Source: an uncultured Eubacteriales bacterium (GTDB lineage Bacteria; Bacillota; Clostridia; Oscillospirales; Acutalibacteraceae). From it: a DNA stretch of 64,000 nucleotides. Below the pieces are notes generated by a model that saw only the letters and a program-made list of their open reading frames with translations, did not search any database and had not been told where the DNA came from. The position numbers and the translations under genes were made by a program. The stretch lies in assembly GCA_934463035.1 (NCBI GenBank), contig CAKSIG010000003.1, positions 1 to 64,000 on the forward strand, given 5' to 3'. This document shows, in pieces, positions 49,830 to 59,836 of this stretch. How positions within the stretch are numbered: the stretch's first letter is position 1; each line of letters starts with the position of its first letter.

Positions 49830-50609
49830 ATGAGTCATTGCGATAGAAAGTACATCTATCGTTATATGAGCTACAATGAATTTTTGGATATACTTAGGTT
49901 CAACAGATTAACGCTAAGATATCCGGGGCAATGGCCTGATAAGTTGGAAATGTTGTTCTTAAAGTGTTTTGAAAATGAAACAGAGCTAAACAGATTATCG
50001 TCTACATATCAAAATAAGCTTCCAAATTATTCTGTGTTCGATGTGAAAAGTGATTTTCAGATTTTGTCTGCAATTCTGATAAAAACACGTTGCCAGTGCT
50101 GGACTTATAAAGAGGATGATTTGGTAATGTGGAACGAACGAAACAGTAATGAAACAGTAAGAATATGCATCAATAAAGCGAGTCTTGATAAATACGAAAA
50201 AGCGTGTGATGAGGGAAGAATTATTCACGAAGATATTTCTTATCATTCCGAGGTGTCTTGTGAAACGCTTCTCAAATCATTTGCGAAAAATCGGAAAATA
50301 CCACAATTCGTTCTTATCAAAAAAGATGTGTTCTCATACGAGGATGAGCATCGAGTGGTATTTTTACCACCGAATCACTTTTTTCATACAGCATCATACG
50401 GGTATACATTATCTGAATGTTTACAGCGACATTTCTATGGAATTAAAGGTGAGTTTGGGACGCTTGATCGTCATTTGAGTTTTGATATCAATGACATTGA
50501 AGATGTTAAAGTTAATCCAAATGCTTCAGAGACATTCACCGATCTCGTAAAAAGTGATTGCGCTGGCTTTGGATTGAAATATAGCGGTATATCGCAAATT
50601 CTATTTTAA
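49830..50609 (+). CDS. DUF2971-like protein
   Basis: A 259-residue protein resembling DUF2971, a family of unknown biochemical function that is often found in accessory regions. Matching features are the start YIYRYMSYNEFLDILRFN, the LTLRYPGQWPDKLE segment, and the Cys-Trp-Thr motif followed by acidic residues and MWNERN (QCWTYKEDDLVMW), then the FSYEDEHRVVFL segment (Asp/Glu/Arg). The usual pattern conserves these Trp, Asp and Arg positions, which suggests an enzyme. No membrane segment is present. ATG 49830 follows GAGGGGGAT; TTG 49821 is inside that site. It lies 19 bases before the LRR gene and could be cotranscribed. Low GC suggests recent acquisition. Confidence 0.72.
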   Translation: MSHCDRKYIYRYMSYNEFLDILRFNRLTLRYPGQWPDKLEMLFLKCFENETELNRLSSTYQNKLPNYSVFDVKSDFQILSAILIKTRCQCWTYKEDDLVMWNERNSNETVRICINKASLDKYEKACDEGRIIHEDISYHSEVSCETLLKSFAKNRKIPQFVLIKKDVFSYEDEHRVVFLPPNHFFHTASYGYTLSECLQRHFYGIKGEFGTLDRHLSFDINDIEDVKVNPNASETFTDLVKSDCAGFGLKYSGISQILF

Positions 50610-50628
50610 TTGAGGAGGAATTACAGTG

Positions 50629-53600
50629 ATGAAAAATCAATGGAAAAAAGGTTTGAGCGTCATATTGTGTATTGCGTTAATGCTAAGCTGTAATGCACAG
50701 GTATTTGCGCTTACTATTGATTATTCTGATGGCAAAGCAAATATCATCACAGACAGGGAGCAACAAGAACTTGATGCCCGTGTTAAAGATGTGATACAAA
50801 AGATTGATGAAATCGGTAAGGTGGAATTCACCGATTTTTGCCTTTCTAAAATCGTCAAGGCTGAAAATGCTTTTAATCACTTAACTGATGAGTTGAAAGA
50901 TCAAGTTACAAATTACAGCACTCTAAGATATGCACGGGAAGCCTATGAGGCATTGAAAGCCGGTAATCAATCAACATCTTCTTTTACAGTTAAAGATAGC
51001 GGAACTATTGAAAATGTAGTATGGACTTTCTATACTAATGGGCTTCTTGAAATTTCCGGTGAAGGCGCATTACCGTCTTATAAAAACAACGCTGCACCGT
51101 GGAATAACTATCTATCTTCGATAACATCAATTTTAGTTAGGAATACCATTTCTTCTATCGGCTCTTCCGCATTCAAGGGTTGTAATAGTCTTTCTGAAAT
51201 AACATTACCGTTTGTCGGAAAAAGCCGCAGTGCGATAGGCTATGAATCCGCTTTTGGCTATATTTTCGATTATAAAACTGACGGTTCCAGTGGCGGTGCT
51301 GATGCAACGGGATACTCCGTTGGGGATATTTACAAATGCAATGAATACGGCAGCCGAAATAGCTATGTAACCTCTGTAAATGAAGGACGTATCGGTTATA
51401 GCTGTGATTATATTTACAGCGTTCCTTCCTCGATAAAAACAGTCAACATTACAGATGCAAGCCGAATTGTGGGCGGTGCTTTCGCCAATTGTGGATATAT
51501 TTCTCGGGTTAGCTGCAACGCAGAAATCAATACAATAGAAAACTACCTTTTTTACAATTGTTCTTCCCTAAAAACCTTTGAAATACCAAGCAGTGTAAAA
51601 ACAGTCGGAAAATATGCTTTTTACAATACCAACCTGACAGATGTTTTTCTTCCCGTAGAACTAAAGTCTATTAACGATTCTGCTTTCCAGAAATGTTCTT
51701 ATATCTCAAAGCTAAAAATATCGGACAATGTTGAAAGCATAGGCTCATACGCTTATGCAGAATGCAGAAACATTGCCGAAATCAACATACCTGATTCTGT
51801 AACAGAGCTTGGAAGAAATGCTTTCGCTGCAAGCAACACCAGCTATCCTATGGGAGCAACAAAATTGAGTATAGGCTCAGGGTTAAAAACTATACCGACA
51901 AACGCCTTTTCAAATTGCGCTTATCTTACAAAAGTCACTGTGCCAAATACTGTTGAAACTATCGGTGCTTTGGCATTCAAGGGCTGCAATAAACTTTCTG
52001 AAATAACATTACCGTTTGTCGGAAAAAGCCGCAGTGCGATAGGCTATGAATCCGCTTTTGGCTATATTTTCGATTATAAAACTGACGGTTCCAGTGGCGG
52101 TGCTGATGCAACGGGATACTCCGTTGGGGATATTTACAAATGCAATGAATACGGCAGCCGAAATAGCTATGTAACCTCTGTAAATGAAGGACGTATCGGT
52201 TATAGCTGTGATTATATTTACAGCGTTCCTTCCTCGATAAAAACAGTCAACATTACGGATGCAAGCCGAATTGTAGGTGGTGCTTTCGCCAATTATAAAA
52301 ATATTACAAAAATTGTTCTGAATGACGGTATTACATCCATCGGCGATTATGCATTTTATTCTGCTTCCGGAATAAAAGATTTTGTTATCCCCAACAGCGT
52401 AACATCTCTCGGTGGTTATTCTTTCTACAAATGCAATGGGTTAACCGAAATATCAATTCCTAACGGAATAACTGCTATTGCAAAATACACTTTCTACGAT
52501 TGCGAGAATATTAAAAAAGTTGTTATGAGCAGAAATGTTATTTCCGTTGGAGATTATGCTTTTTATAGTTGCCTTGGAATAACAAAACTTATTATTCCGG
52601 ATAAAGTTGAAAGCATAGGCTCATATGCTTATGCAGAATGCAGAAATATTGCCGAAATCAACATACCTGATTCTGTAACAGAGCTTGGAAGAAATGCTTT
52701 CGCTGCAAGCAACACCAGCTATCCTATGGGAGCAACAAAATTGAGTATAGGCTCGGGGCTAAAAACTATACCGGAAAATGCCTTTTCAAATTGTGCTTAT
52801 CTTACAAAAGTCACTGTGCCAAATACTGTTGAAACTATCGGCGCTTTGGCATTCAAGGGCTGCAGCAAACTTTCGGAAATAACATTACCCTTCGTCGGAA
52901 AAAGCCGCAATGCAACAGGCTACGAATCCGCTTTTGGCTATATTTTCGATTATAAAACTGACGGTTCCAGTGGCGGTGCTGATGCAACGGGATACTCCGT
53001 TGGGGATATTTACAAATGCAATGAATACGGCAGCCGAAATAGCTATGTAACCTCTGTAAATGAAGGACGTATCGGTTATAGCTGTGATTATATTTACAGC
53101 GTTCCTTCCTCGATAAAAACAGTCAACATTACGAATGCGAGCAAAATCGGTGCAGGTGCTTTCGCCAATTGTGCATACATTAACAAAATTGTTTTGAATG
53201 ACGGTATTACATCCATTGGCGATTATGCATTCCAAAACAATCCGTGGTATAAGAGTTTAACCGATGAGTTTGTAATTGACGGTGACAATGTACTTATTAA
53301 ATACAACGGTACAAAAAGCAACGTTGTTATTCCGGACACAGTGAAACACATTGCCGGCGGTGTTTTCAAGAACAACACCAAAATTTCGGCTGTCACTTTG
53401 CCCGATAAGCTTCTCAGCATTGGAGAGAACACATTCAATGGCTGCACAAATCTGACGGCTATGACTATTCCGAAGTCGGTTATCAAAATCGGCGGAAATG
53501 CCATTCCGAACGCTTGCACGATCAGCGTTTACCGTCCGTCTGCGGGGTATGATTACCGCTCTACAAATAGGATTGTACTGAACAGTTCATTTACAACCGG

Positions 53601-56600
53601 TAATGAAACCTACTATTATATCGTAAATGACGATGGCTGTGCGGAAATCATCGGATGTACCACAACGAGCACCGAGCTTACCGTCCCTACGGATTTTGAC
53701 GGTATTGCGGTAAACAAAATCGGTGATTACGGCTTTGCTAACTGTACAACACTTAACAGCATTACCATTCCGGCAAACATTCTGAATATCGGGAAATACG
53801 CCTTCACAGGCTGCACCGGACTTGTAAATGCTACTATCCCGACTACCGTTGATACCGTCGGAGATTACGCTTTTAACAATTGCACAGGACTTAAGAATGT
53901 TACTATTTCCGAAGGCGTACAGGCGTTGGGTGAAGGCGCTTTCTATAACTGCGTTTCTCTCATTGAAGCGGTCGTGCCCGACACGGCAAAATATGTCGGT
54001 TCGTATGCATTTTATAACTGCACTTCTATGGTGACGGCAACTATCGGTACTACAGCAGAGTCTATCGGAGATTATACCTTCTATAACTGCGAAAAGCTTG
54101 AAAATATCGTGGTCGGTTACAGTGTTAAAACCATAGGAGACTATGCATTTTACAATTGTGCTCTCGGCAGAGTCAGCATACCGTCGGCAACGGTCAGCAT
54201 AGGAAACTACGCCTTTGCCGAAAATGATAAAATGACTAAGGCAACGCTGCGTAAGAATTTGCTGACAATCGGAAACGGCGCTTTCCGTAACTGCGGAGTG
54301 CTTGCAACAATCACTATCCCGGCAACGGTAACTTCCATCGGAATTGAAGCATTTGAAAATTGCAGCAGTATTCCGAAAGTTACAATTCCCGTCGGTGTAA
54401 CGGAGATCAATGACCGAGCATTTTCCAATTGTTCTTCTCTTGCCAATGTAACCATCAGCGGAGCAGTTACGAGAATCGGCATTTCGGCATTTTATAACAA
54501 CGCATTTGAAAACATTATTCTCCCTGAAACAGTAGAAGTTCTTGGCGACAGTGCTTTCAGGCAATGTGCAAATCTGAAAGAAATTACTCTGCCCGATGCG
54601 CTGAATACTATCGGCGATGCCGTATTCCTTAAATGCTCGGCTCTTTACCGCGTATCGTTGCCGGATTCGGTAACCTCTGTCGGCAAAAGCGTGTTCTTCT
54701 ATAATAATGATATTACCGTAGAGATACGCAAAAACAGCGGTACGGTGGCTGACGGTTTGTTGAAACAGCAAGGCGTTCACCATGTGATTCTTGATGCGGA
54801 TATAACGGCAATCGGAAACAATGTTTTTGATTCCTGCTATGAACTCAGCACCGTTACATACGGAAACGAAACCGTTAATCCGGGTGAGTATAAACTTTCT
54901 CCTGCAATTAAAACGATTGGCAGCGAGGTATTCAGAGATAATGCGATGCTGCGCAATTTGATTGTACCGGATACATTAGAAAAGATCGGTGAAAAGGCTT
55001 TTTATAATGTCATACAATCTATGTATAACTGTAAAGAAGTCACGGTAACCTTCTATTTTGTAAACGGAACAATATCTGAAAATATTTTGAAGTCGCAAAA
55101 CATCTGTTATATTCTTGTCGGTGACGGAATTTCAGTTGTCGGCACAGAAGCCTTTAATAATTGCAAATCGCTGAAAACCATTTCTTTACCGGATACTGTG
55201 TCAACAATAGGCGATAATGTATTTGCGGCATCCAACGGCGATATTGTACTTATCTTCCGTGGAGTTGATGAGGTTATCGATAATTCTGTCTGTGACGGTA
55301 AATTAGATGGGGTTGCTCACTTGATCGTTGACAAAGGCGTAAAGAAAATATCTGACAGTGCTTTTTCCAATAATCCGCTATTGGTTGATTTAATAATCAG
55401 CGATGCAGTAACAATTGGTAATTATGCATTTTATAACGATATAGCAATCAACCGAGTTGCCATCGAATCACAGCTTTACAGCATCGGCAATCACGCCTTT
55501 GATAGTTGCAAATCCATTCCGCAGGTTGTGCTACCGGAAACTGTTCGAGAAATCGGCTCTCACGCATTCTATGACTGCAACAGTATGAAGTCAATCAATC
55601 TGCCTGTCGGTATTGCCGCAATCAAGGAGTATACTTTCTTCGGATGTGCCTCTCTCTTGGATATTTCCATTCCCGATACGGTTCTTTCCGTCGGCGATTA
55701 TGCTTATTACGGCTGCGTTGTAGCAAAAACTCTTGATTTAAGTAATACGCTTAAGTCTATCGGCGCTTATGCATTCTACAACTGCAATCAGGTAAAGGAA
55801 ATCATTCTGCCGAACACCTTGAAATCTATCGGAGATTATGCTTTCCGTTCCTGCAGCAGTATTACGGAAATCAGCATACCGGACAGCGTGACCGAGCTTG
55901 GCGATTGCGTATTCTACGCCTGCACAGGGCTTGAACAGGCTGAATTCGGATTCGGTATCACAAGAATTGGCAATTCGGAGTTTTACGGTTGCGTCAAGTT
56001 TAAAAAGTTGATGCTTAACGGAGATGTTGAGTATATTCACGAGCTTGCTTTCTACGGTGCTGAGGATGCCGTGATTTACAGTTTCGAAAATCAGTATGTA
56101 GAGGATTATTGCGAAGAAAACGGGCTTGAATATCACGAGTTGGCAAATGACTTTACTATGTCATTGACTCCTCCGACAAAAACAGAATATATGGAGCTTG
56201 AAGAATTGGATCTCAGCGGTCTCGCTTTGAATATTACCTATACGATCGGCGGCGAGAGAACCATTACCACCGGATATACAGTCAGCGGTTACGACCCCAA
56301 TGTTATCGGGACTCAAACCGTAACGGTGACTTACCGTGGCGTTTCCAAGACTTTTGAAGTAACTGTTTTGCCGAAGGAGGTATCGTTTATAACTGCTACT
56401 CCGAAAGCGGCAATGAATAGTATCATTGGCGAAGATTTGGATATGAGCAATGTTGTTATTACGGTCAACTTTACGGATGGAACCTCGAAGGTAATTGAGT
56501 CCGGTTACAGCCTCAGCGGTTTTGATAGAGAAACCATAGGCAATCAAACGGTTACACTGACTTACCGTGAAAAGAGCTGTACATTTGATGTTACCGTTAT

Positions 56601-56802
56601 TGACTATATTCCCGGTGATATCAACGGAGACGGAATTGTCAATATGAAGGATGTTACACGGCTTGTAAACTACCTTAATGACAATGAAGCATACGAAGTA
56701 ATTAAAAAGGCTTTGGATGTTAACGGTGACGGCGTTGTTTCCATTAAGGATGTCACACGGCTTGTTGAGTATCTGAATGACAATACCGTTGAGATTTACT
56801 GA
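50629..56802 (+). CDS. Giant secreted BspA-type leucine-rich-repeat protein with dockerin
   Basis: A 2057-residue exported protein. Residues 1-30 are a signal peptide (KKGLSVILCIALMLSC); a Cys at its end could also suggest a lipoprotein, but the box is not typical. After a helical region (about 35-115), several dozen LRR_5/BspA repeats of about 23 residues follow to about 1840 (pattern SIGDYAFYNCTGLKNVTIP). Three near-identical 100-residue inserts interrupt the early repeats. Two Big_3-type Ig-like domains (about 1841-1990) and a type I dockerin (GDINGDGIVNMKDVTRL, DVNGDGVVSIKDVTRL) end it. BspA repeats mediate adhesion. The start is ATG 50629 after GAGGAGGAA; GTG 50626 is possible. Confidence 0.9.
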   Translation: MKNQWKKGLSVILCIALMLSCNAQVFALTIDYSDGKANIITDREQQELDARVKDVIQKIDEIGKVEFTDFCLSKIVKAENAFNHLTDELKDQVTNYSTLRYAREAYEALKAGNQSTSSFTVKDSGTIENVVWTFYTNGLLEISGEGALPSYKNNAAPWNNYLSSITSILVRNTISSIGSSAFKGCNSLSEITLPFVGKSRSAIGYESAFGYIFDYKTDGSSGGADATGYSVGDIYKCNEYGSRNSYVTSVNEGRIGYSCDYIYSVPSSIKTVNITDASRIVGGAFANCGYISRVSCNAEINTIENYLFYNCSSLKTFEIPSSVKTVGKYAFYNTNLTDVFLPVELKSINDSAFQKCSYISKLKISDNVESIGSYAYAECRNIAEINIPDSVTELGRNAFAASNTSYPMGATKLSIGSGLKTIPTNAFSNCAYLTKVTVPNTVETIGALAFKGCNKLSEITLPFVGKSRSAIGYESAFGYIFDYKTDGSSGGADATGYSVGDIYKCNEYGSRNSYVTSVNEGRIGYSCDYIYSVPSSIKTVNITDASRIVGGAFANYKNITKIVLNDGITSIGDYAFYSASGIKDFVIPNSVTSLGGYSFYKCNGLTEISIPNGITAIAKYTFYDCENIKKVVMSRNVISVGDYAFYSCLGITKLIIPDKVESIGSYAYAECRNIAEINIPDSVTELGRNAFAASNTSYPMGATKLSIGSGLKTIPENAFSNCAYLTKVTVPNTVETIGALAFKGCSKLSEITLPFVGKSRNATGYESAFGYIFDYKTDGSSGGADATGYSVGDIYKCNEYGSRNSYVTSVNEGRIGYSCDYIYSVPSSIKTVNITNASKIGAGAFANCAYINKIVLNDGITSIGDYAFQNNPWYKSLTDEFVIDGDNVLIKYNGTKSNVVIPDTVKHIAGGVFKNNTKISAVTLPDKLLSIGENTFNGCTNLTAMTIPKSVIKIGGNAIPNACTISVYRPSAGYDYRSTNRIVLNSSFTTGNETYYYIVNDDGCAEIIGCTTTSTELTVPTDFDGIAVNKIGDYGFANCTTLNSITIPANILNIGKYAFTGCTGLVNATIPTTVDTVGDYAFNNCTGLKNVTISEGVQALGEGAFYNCVSLIEAVVPDTAKYVGSYAFYNCTSMVTATIGTTAESIGDYTFYNCEKLENIVVGYSVKTIGDYAFYNCALGRVSIPSATVSIGNYAFAENDKMTKATLRKNLLTIGNGAFRNCGVLATITIPATVTSIGIEAFENCSSIPKVTIPVGVTEINDRAFSNCSSLANVTISGAVTRIGISAFYNNAFENIILPETVEVLGDSAFRQCANLKEITLPDALNTIGDAVFLKCSALYRVSLPDSVTSVGKSVFFYNNDITVEIRKNSGTVADGLLKQQGVHHVILDADITAIGNNVFDSCYELSTVTYGNETVNPGEYKLSPAIKTIGSEVFRDNAMLRNLIVPDTLEKIGEKAFYNVIQSMYNCKEVTVTFYFVNGTISENILKSQNICYILVGDGISVVGTEAFNNCKSLKTISLPDTVSTIGDNVFAASNGDIVLIFRGVDEVIDNSVCDGKLDGVAHLIVDKGVKKISDSAFSNNPLLVDLIISDAVTIGNYAFYNDIAINRVAIESQLYSIGNHAFDSCKSIPQVVLPETVREIGSHAFYDCNSMKSINLPVGIAAIKEYTFFGCASLLDISIPDTVLSVGDYAYYGCVVAKTLDLSNTLKSIGAYAFYNCNQVKEIILPNTLKSIGDYAFRSCSSITEISIPDSVTELGDCVFYACTGLEQAEFGFGITRIGNSEFYGCVKFKKLMLNGDVEYIHELAFYGAEDAVIYSFENQYVEDYCEENGLEYHELANDFTMSLTPPTKTEYMELEELDLSGLALNITYTIGGERTITTGYTVSGYDPNVIGTQTVTVTYRGVSKTFEVTVLPKEVSFITATPKAAMNSIIGEDLDMSNVVITVNFTDGTSKVIESGYSLSGFDRETIGNQTVTLTYREKSCTFDVTVIDYIPGDINGDGIVNMKDVTRLVNYLNDNEAYEVIKKALDVNGDGVVSIKDVTRLVEYLNDNTVEIY
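51196..51490 (+). repeat. LRR-gene internal repeat, copy 1 of 3
   Basis: A coding repeat of about 295 bases. Within it, about 209 bases (51244-51452) are identical in all three copies, including silent positions, so duplication or gene conversion is recent. Confidence 0.9.
52000..52294 (+). repeat. LRR-gene internal repeat, copy 2 of 3
   Basis: Second copy, 804 bases after the first. Together with the preceding 270 bases (from about 51729) it forms a larger block of about 565 bases that recurs 876 bases downstream. Confidence 0.9.
52876..53170 (+). repeat. LRR-gene internal repeat, copy 3 of 3
   Basis: Third copy, 876 bases after the second, as part of the larger duplicated block 52605-53170. 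Its last 30 bases have diverged from copies 1 and 2. Confidence 0.9.
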
Positions 56803-56818
56803 GAGGCGGGGTGATAGA

Positions 56819-59800
56819 ATGAAGAAAACACTATCATTGTTGCTATCGGTCATATTGCTTCTGTCGGCAGTTGTTTTGCCTGTCAGTGCAGAAAGTGCGG
56901 ATGCGTTTACGGTATCGGTGGATACCGTAAACGCTGCACAGGCGCAAAACGATGTGGTCGTTCCGATTCGGTTGAGCGGGAATCCCGGAGTCAGCGGTTT
57001 CAGCTTTTGCGTAGAATATGATTCGCAAAAGCTTGTGCTTATAAAGTCCGAGGTTGCGATCAATTTCGGTTATAAGGTAGCAAAAGAAACATCCGACGAC
57101 GGTATCAATTTAGCCTGGACGGGAGCGGATAACTACACTAATGACGGAATCGTTGCCAATCTGCACTTTAATGTGGCTGTAAACGCTTCTGTCGGTAAGG
57201 CGGATATAAAAATTAAATTCCGTGACGGATATGACAGCTTTTATCAAACAATCGGCGGCAAAGAACAGGATATTTCGGTTATCACACAGGCTGGCGGCGT
57301 GAATATTTCAAACGCAGAACCCACTTCTTCACTCTCGGTCACAGTTGGCACGGCAAGTGCTGCTATAAATGAAACGGATATTGCTATTCCGATATCCGTT
57401 GAGAATAATACCGGGATTTCAGGATTTAGCTTTTGCGTTGATTACGACAGTACAAGGTTAAACCTTGAAAGCTCGGAAATTGCTTTGAACGACGGATATA
57501 AAGTTGTTGGTACGCCCGAAGGTCACGCTGTAAATCTTGCTTGGACGTCGGACAGCGGTTTTGCAAATAACGGAATAATTGCCTATCTCCGCTTTTCCGT
57601 AAAAGAAAACGCTGTTCCCGGTAAGGGATACATTAGCATTGCTTTTCGTGACGGATATGACAGCTTTTATAAGGTTGTTGGCGGAAAAGAATCGGATGTA
57701 GCCTGTACTACGATAAACGGTTACATTGATATTTCAAATCATACATACGGCGAATGGGTGATAATTACAGAAGCCACCTGCAAAAATACAGGTTTGAAGC
57801 GCCGCACCTGCACCGATTCAGGCTGTGGAAAAACGGATGAGGTTATTATCCCCAAAGCCCCGCACAAGTATGTTGACACGGTTGTCCCTGCAACTTGTAA
57901 AGAACAAGGGTATACGCAACATACTTGCAGCGTTTGTTCCGAATCATTTTCTGATACTTATACGGAAAAGTTAAAACACTCTCTCGGCGATTGGGAACAA
58001 TCCATCGCTCCGGATTGCACAAATAACGGACAGGAAGTGCGGAAATGCGCTCTGTGCGGTGATGCCGTTGAACAGCGGGAGCTAACGGCACTCGGTCACG
58101 ATTGGGGCGAATGGACAATCTTTAAAGCGGCAACATTCCGTGAGGACGGAGAGAGCCGCAAATATTGCTCAAGATGTGAAGCTTATAAATCGCAGCGCAT
58201 TCCAAAGCTGAGCGAAAGTCACACGCATGACTTTACTGGCAAGGAAGAAATTGTTACTCCGGCAAGCTGCACTGCCGAAGGCAGCAAGAAAGTCTACTGC
58301 TCGGAAACAGAATGCGGCGAGTTTATTACAAAGCCTATTCCTAAAACCGACCACGATTTCGGTGAGTGGAAAATTACGACCGAGCCGACCTTTGATACAG
58401 ACGGCGAAAAGGCACGGCGGTGCAAAAACTGTGACGAAATCGAAACCGCTCGTATTCCGAAGCTGAGCGAAGGACATATTCACGATTTTACCGGCAGAGA
58501 GGAAATTATCAAACCGGCTACCTGTACCGAAAAAGGTGAAAAAAGAGTTTATTGTTTGAATTCATCCTGCGGTGAATATACGGTGGTTGCTATTGATATG
58601 ATCGACCATATTAAGGGAGATTGGGAAATTACAGAGCAGCCCTCCTGCAACAAAACCGGAACCAAGGTTAAAAGGTGTACTTCTTGCGGTAAGGTTTTGG
58701 AGAGCGAAAGCATTGATATGACAAAGCATACGCTGTCCGATGTTGTCACGCCGCCCACTCCCACTTCTCAGGGATATACCACCCATACCTGCACGGTATG
58801 CGGGTACTCCTACATTGATTCGTATACCGATTATGAAGCACCGCATGTACACGATTTTTCGGGCAAAGAGGAATTGATCGAGGCTGCGACCTGCACAAAA
58901 GATGGCTGCAAAAAGATTTATTGTACTGGAGATGGATGCAATGAATATACGATTGTAACACTTCCGAAAATTGCTCATACGGCAGGTGAATGGGAAATCA
59001 TAGAACCTGCGACCTGCAGCAAATGCGGAACGAAAGCGAAAAAATGTATCGGCTGCGGGAAAGTGATGGAAACAGCGGATGTTGAAATGCTGAAACACTC
59101 CTATGTGGATACCGTTATCCCGCCTACACCGACAGCTCAGGGATATACGACCCATAAGTGCTCGGCTTGCGGATATCAGTATATTGACAGTTACACAGAC
59201 TATGTGGAGGAAAATCCGGTACAGATTACGATTGATACAAAAAAAGTACGTGCCGGAAAAACGGTTCTTGTAAATGTATCTTTGCAAAACAATCCCGGAA
59301 TGTGGGGTATGGATCTTGCTGTCAATTATGATAAAACTAAACTGACTCTGATTTCCGTAACAAACGGTATGGTGTTTGCAGATGCAGAATGGACTAAGGG
59401 AAATCTCTCCGGAGAAAAATACATTCTTTCCTACGAAGCCGGCGGACTTGAAAACATTATGGCAAACGGGGTGATTGCCGCCTTGGAATTTACCGTAAAT
59501 GAAGATGCACAAGCAGATGATTTTTATGAGATTTCCGTTTCGTTCAATAACGGTGATATCATCAATGCCGATTTTGAAGAAATCAATCCGACCGTTGTTT
59601 CAGGCGGAATTAAAGTAATTGATGTTATTTACGGTGATCTGAACGGTGACGGTGTTGTTAATAAGAAGGATTCTCTTTTAATGAAAATGTACCTTGCGGA
59701 TAACTCAACAGATATCGATAAAGAAGCTGCTGATGTTTTTCACGACGGAGTAATCAACAAAAAAGATTCCCTATATCTAAAACAATTCTTAGCCGGTTTA

Positions 59801-59821
59801 GATGTAGAGTTGGGAGCATAA
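56819..59821 (+). CDS. Secreted scaffold-like protein: three cohesin-like domains, Cys-rich repeats, dockerin
   Basis: A 1000-residue exported protein. A signal peptide covers about 1-23 (LLLSVILLLSAVVLPVSA). Two cohesin-like beta-sandwiches lie at about 29-164 and 171-307, with near-identical GYDSFY segments. Residues about 309-797 hold Cys-rich repeats of the form TC-6-G-3-C-CG, mixed with HxHDFTGKEE and GEWEI motifs. A third cohesin-like domain (about 800-935, NNPGMWGMDLAVNYD) resembles that of the next protein. A type I dockerin ends it (GDLNGDGVVNKKDSLLMK; the second loop, ADVFHDGVINKKDS, is less canonical). ATG 56819 follows GAGGCGGGGTG. It lies 16 bases after the LRR gene in the same operon. 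Confidence 0.88.
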   Translation: MKKTLSLLLSVILLLSAVVLPVSAESADAFTVSVDTVNAAQAQNDVVVPIRLSGNPGVSGFSFCVEYDSQKLVLIKSEVAINFGYKVAKETSDDGINLAWTGADNYTNDGIVANLHFNVAVNASVGKADIKIKFRDGYDSFYQTIGGKEQDISVITQAGGVNISNAEPTSSLSVTVGTASAAINETDIAIPISVENNTGISGFSFCVDYDSTRLNLESSEIALNDGYKVVGTPEGHAVNLAWTSDSGFANNGIIAYLRFSVKENAVPGKGYISIAFRDGYDSFYKVVGGKESDVACTTINGYIDISNHTYGEWVIITEATCKNTGLKRRTCTDSGCGKTDEVIIPKAPHKYVDTVVPATCKEQGYTQHTCSVCSESFSDTYTEKLKHSLGDWEQSIAPDCTNNGQEVRKCALCGDAVEQRELTALGHDWGEWTIFKAATFREDGESRKYCSRCEAYKSQRIPKLSESHTHDFTGKEEIVTPASCTAEGSKKVYCSETECGEFITKPIPKTDHDFGEWKITTEPTFDTDGEKARRCKNCDEIETARIPKLSEGHIHDFTGREEIIKPATCTEKGEKRVYCLNSSCGEYTVVAIDMIDHIKGDWEITEQPSCNKTGTKVKRCTSCGKVLESESIDMTKHTLSDVVTPPTPTSQGYTTHTCTVCGYSYIDSYTDYEAPHVHDFSGKEELIEAATCTKDGCKKIYCTGDGCNEYTIVTLPKIAHTAGEWEIIEPATCSKCGTKAKKCIGCGKVMETADVEMLKHSYVDTVIPPTPTAQGYTTHKCSACGYQYIDSYTDYVEENPVQITIDTKKVRAGKTVLVNVSLQNNPGMWGMDLAVNYDKTKLTLISVTNGMVFADAEWTKGNLSGEKYILSYEAGGLENIMANGVIAALEFTVNEDAQADDFYEISVSFNNGDIINADFEEINPTVVSGGIKVIDVIYGDLNGDGVVNKKDSLLMKMYLADNSTDIDKEAADVFHDGVINKKDSLYLKQFLAGLDVELGA

Positions 59822-59836
59822 AAAGGAGGAAACACT

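Noticed and set aside
51196..53170. Repeats resembling a diversity-generating retroelement template/variable pair
   Set aside because: No reverse transcriptase is present, and the copies are identical instead of showing adenine-specific differences.
53587..54783. Long open frame of 398 codons on the minus strand inside the LRR gene
   Set aside because: It is the antisense shadow of a periodic coding repeat with biased codons. It has no ribosome site or recognised domain.
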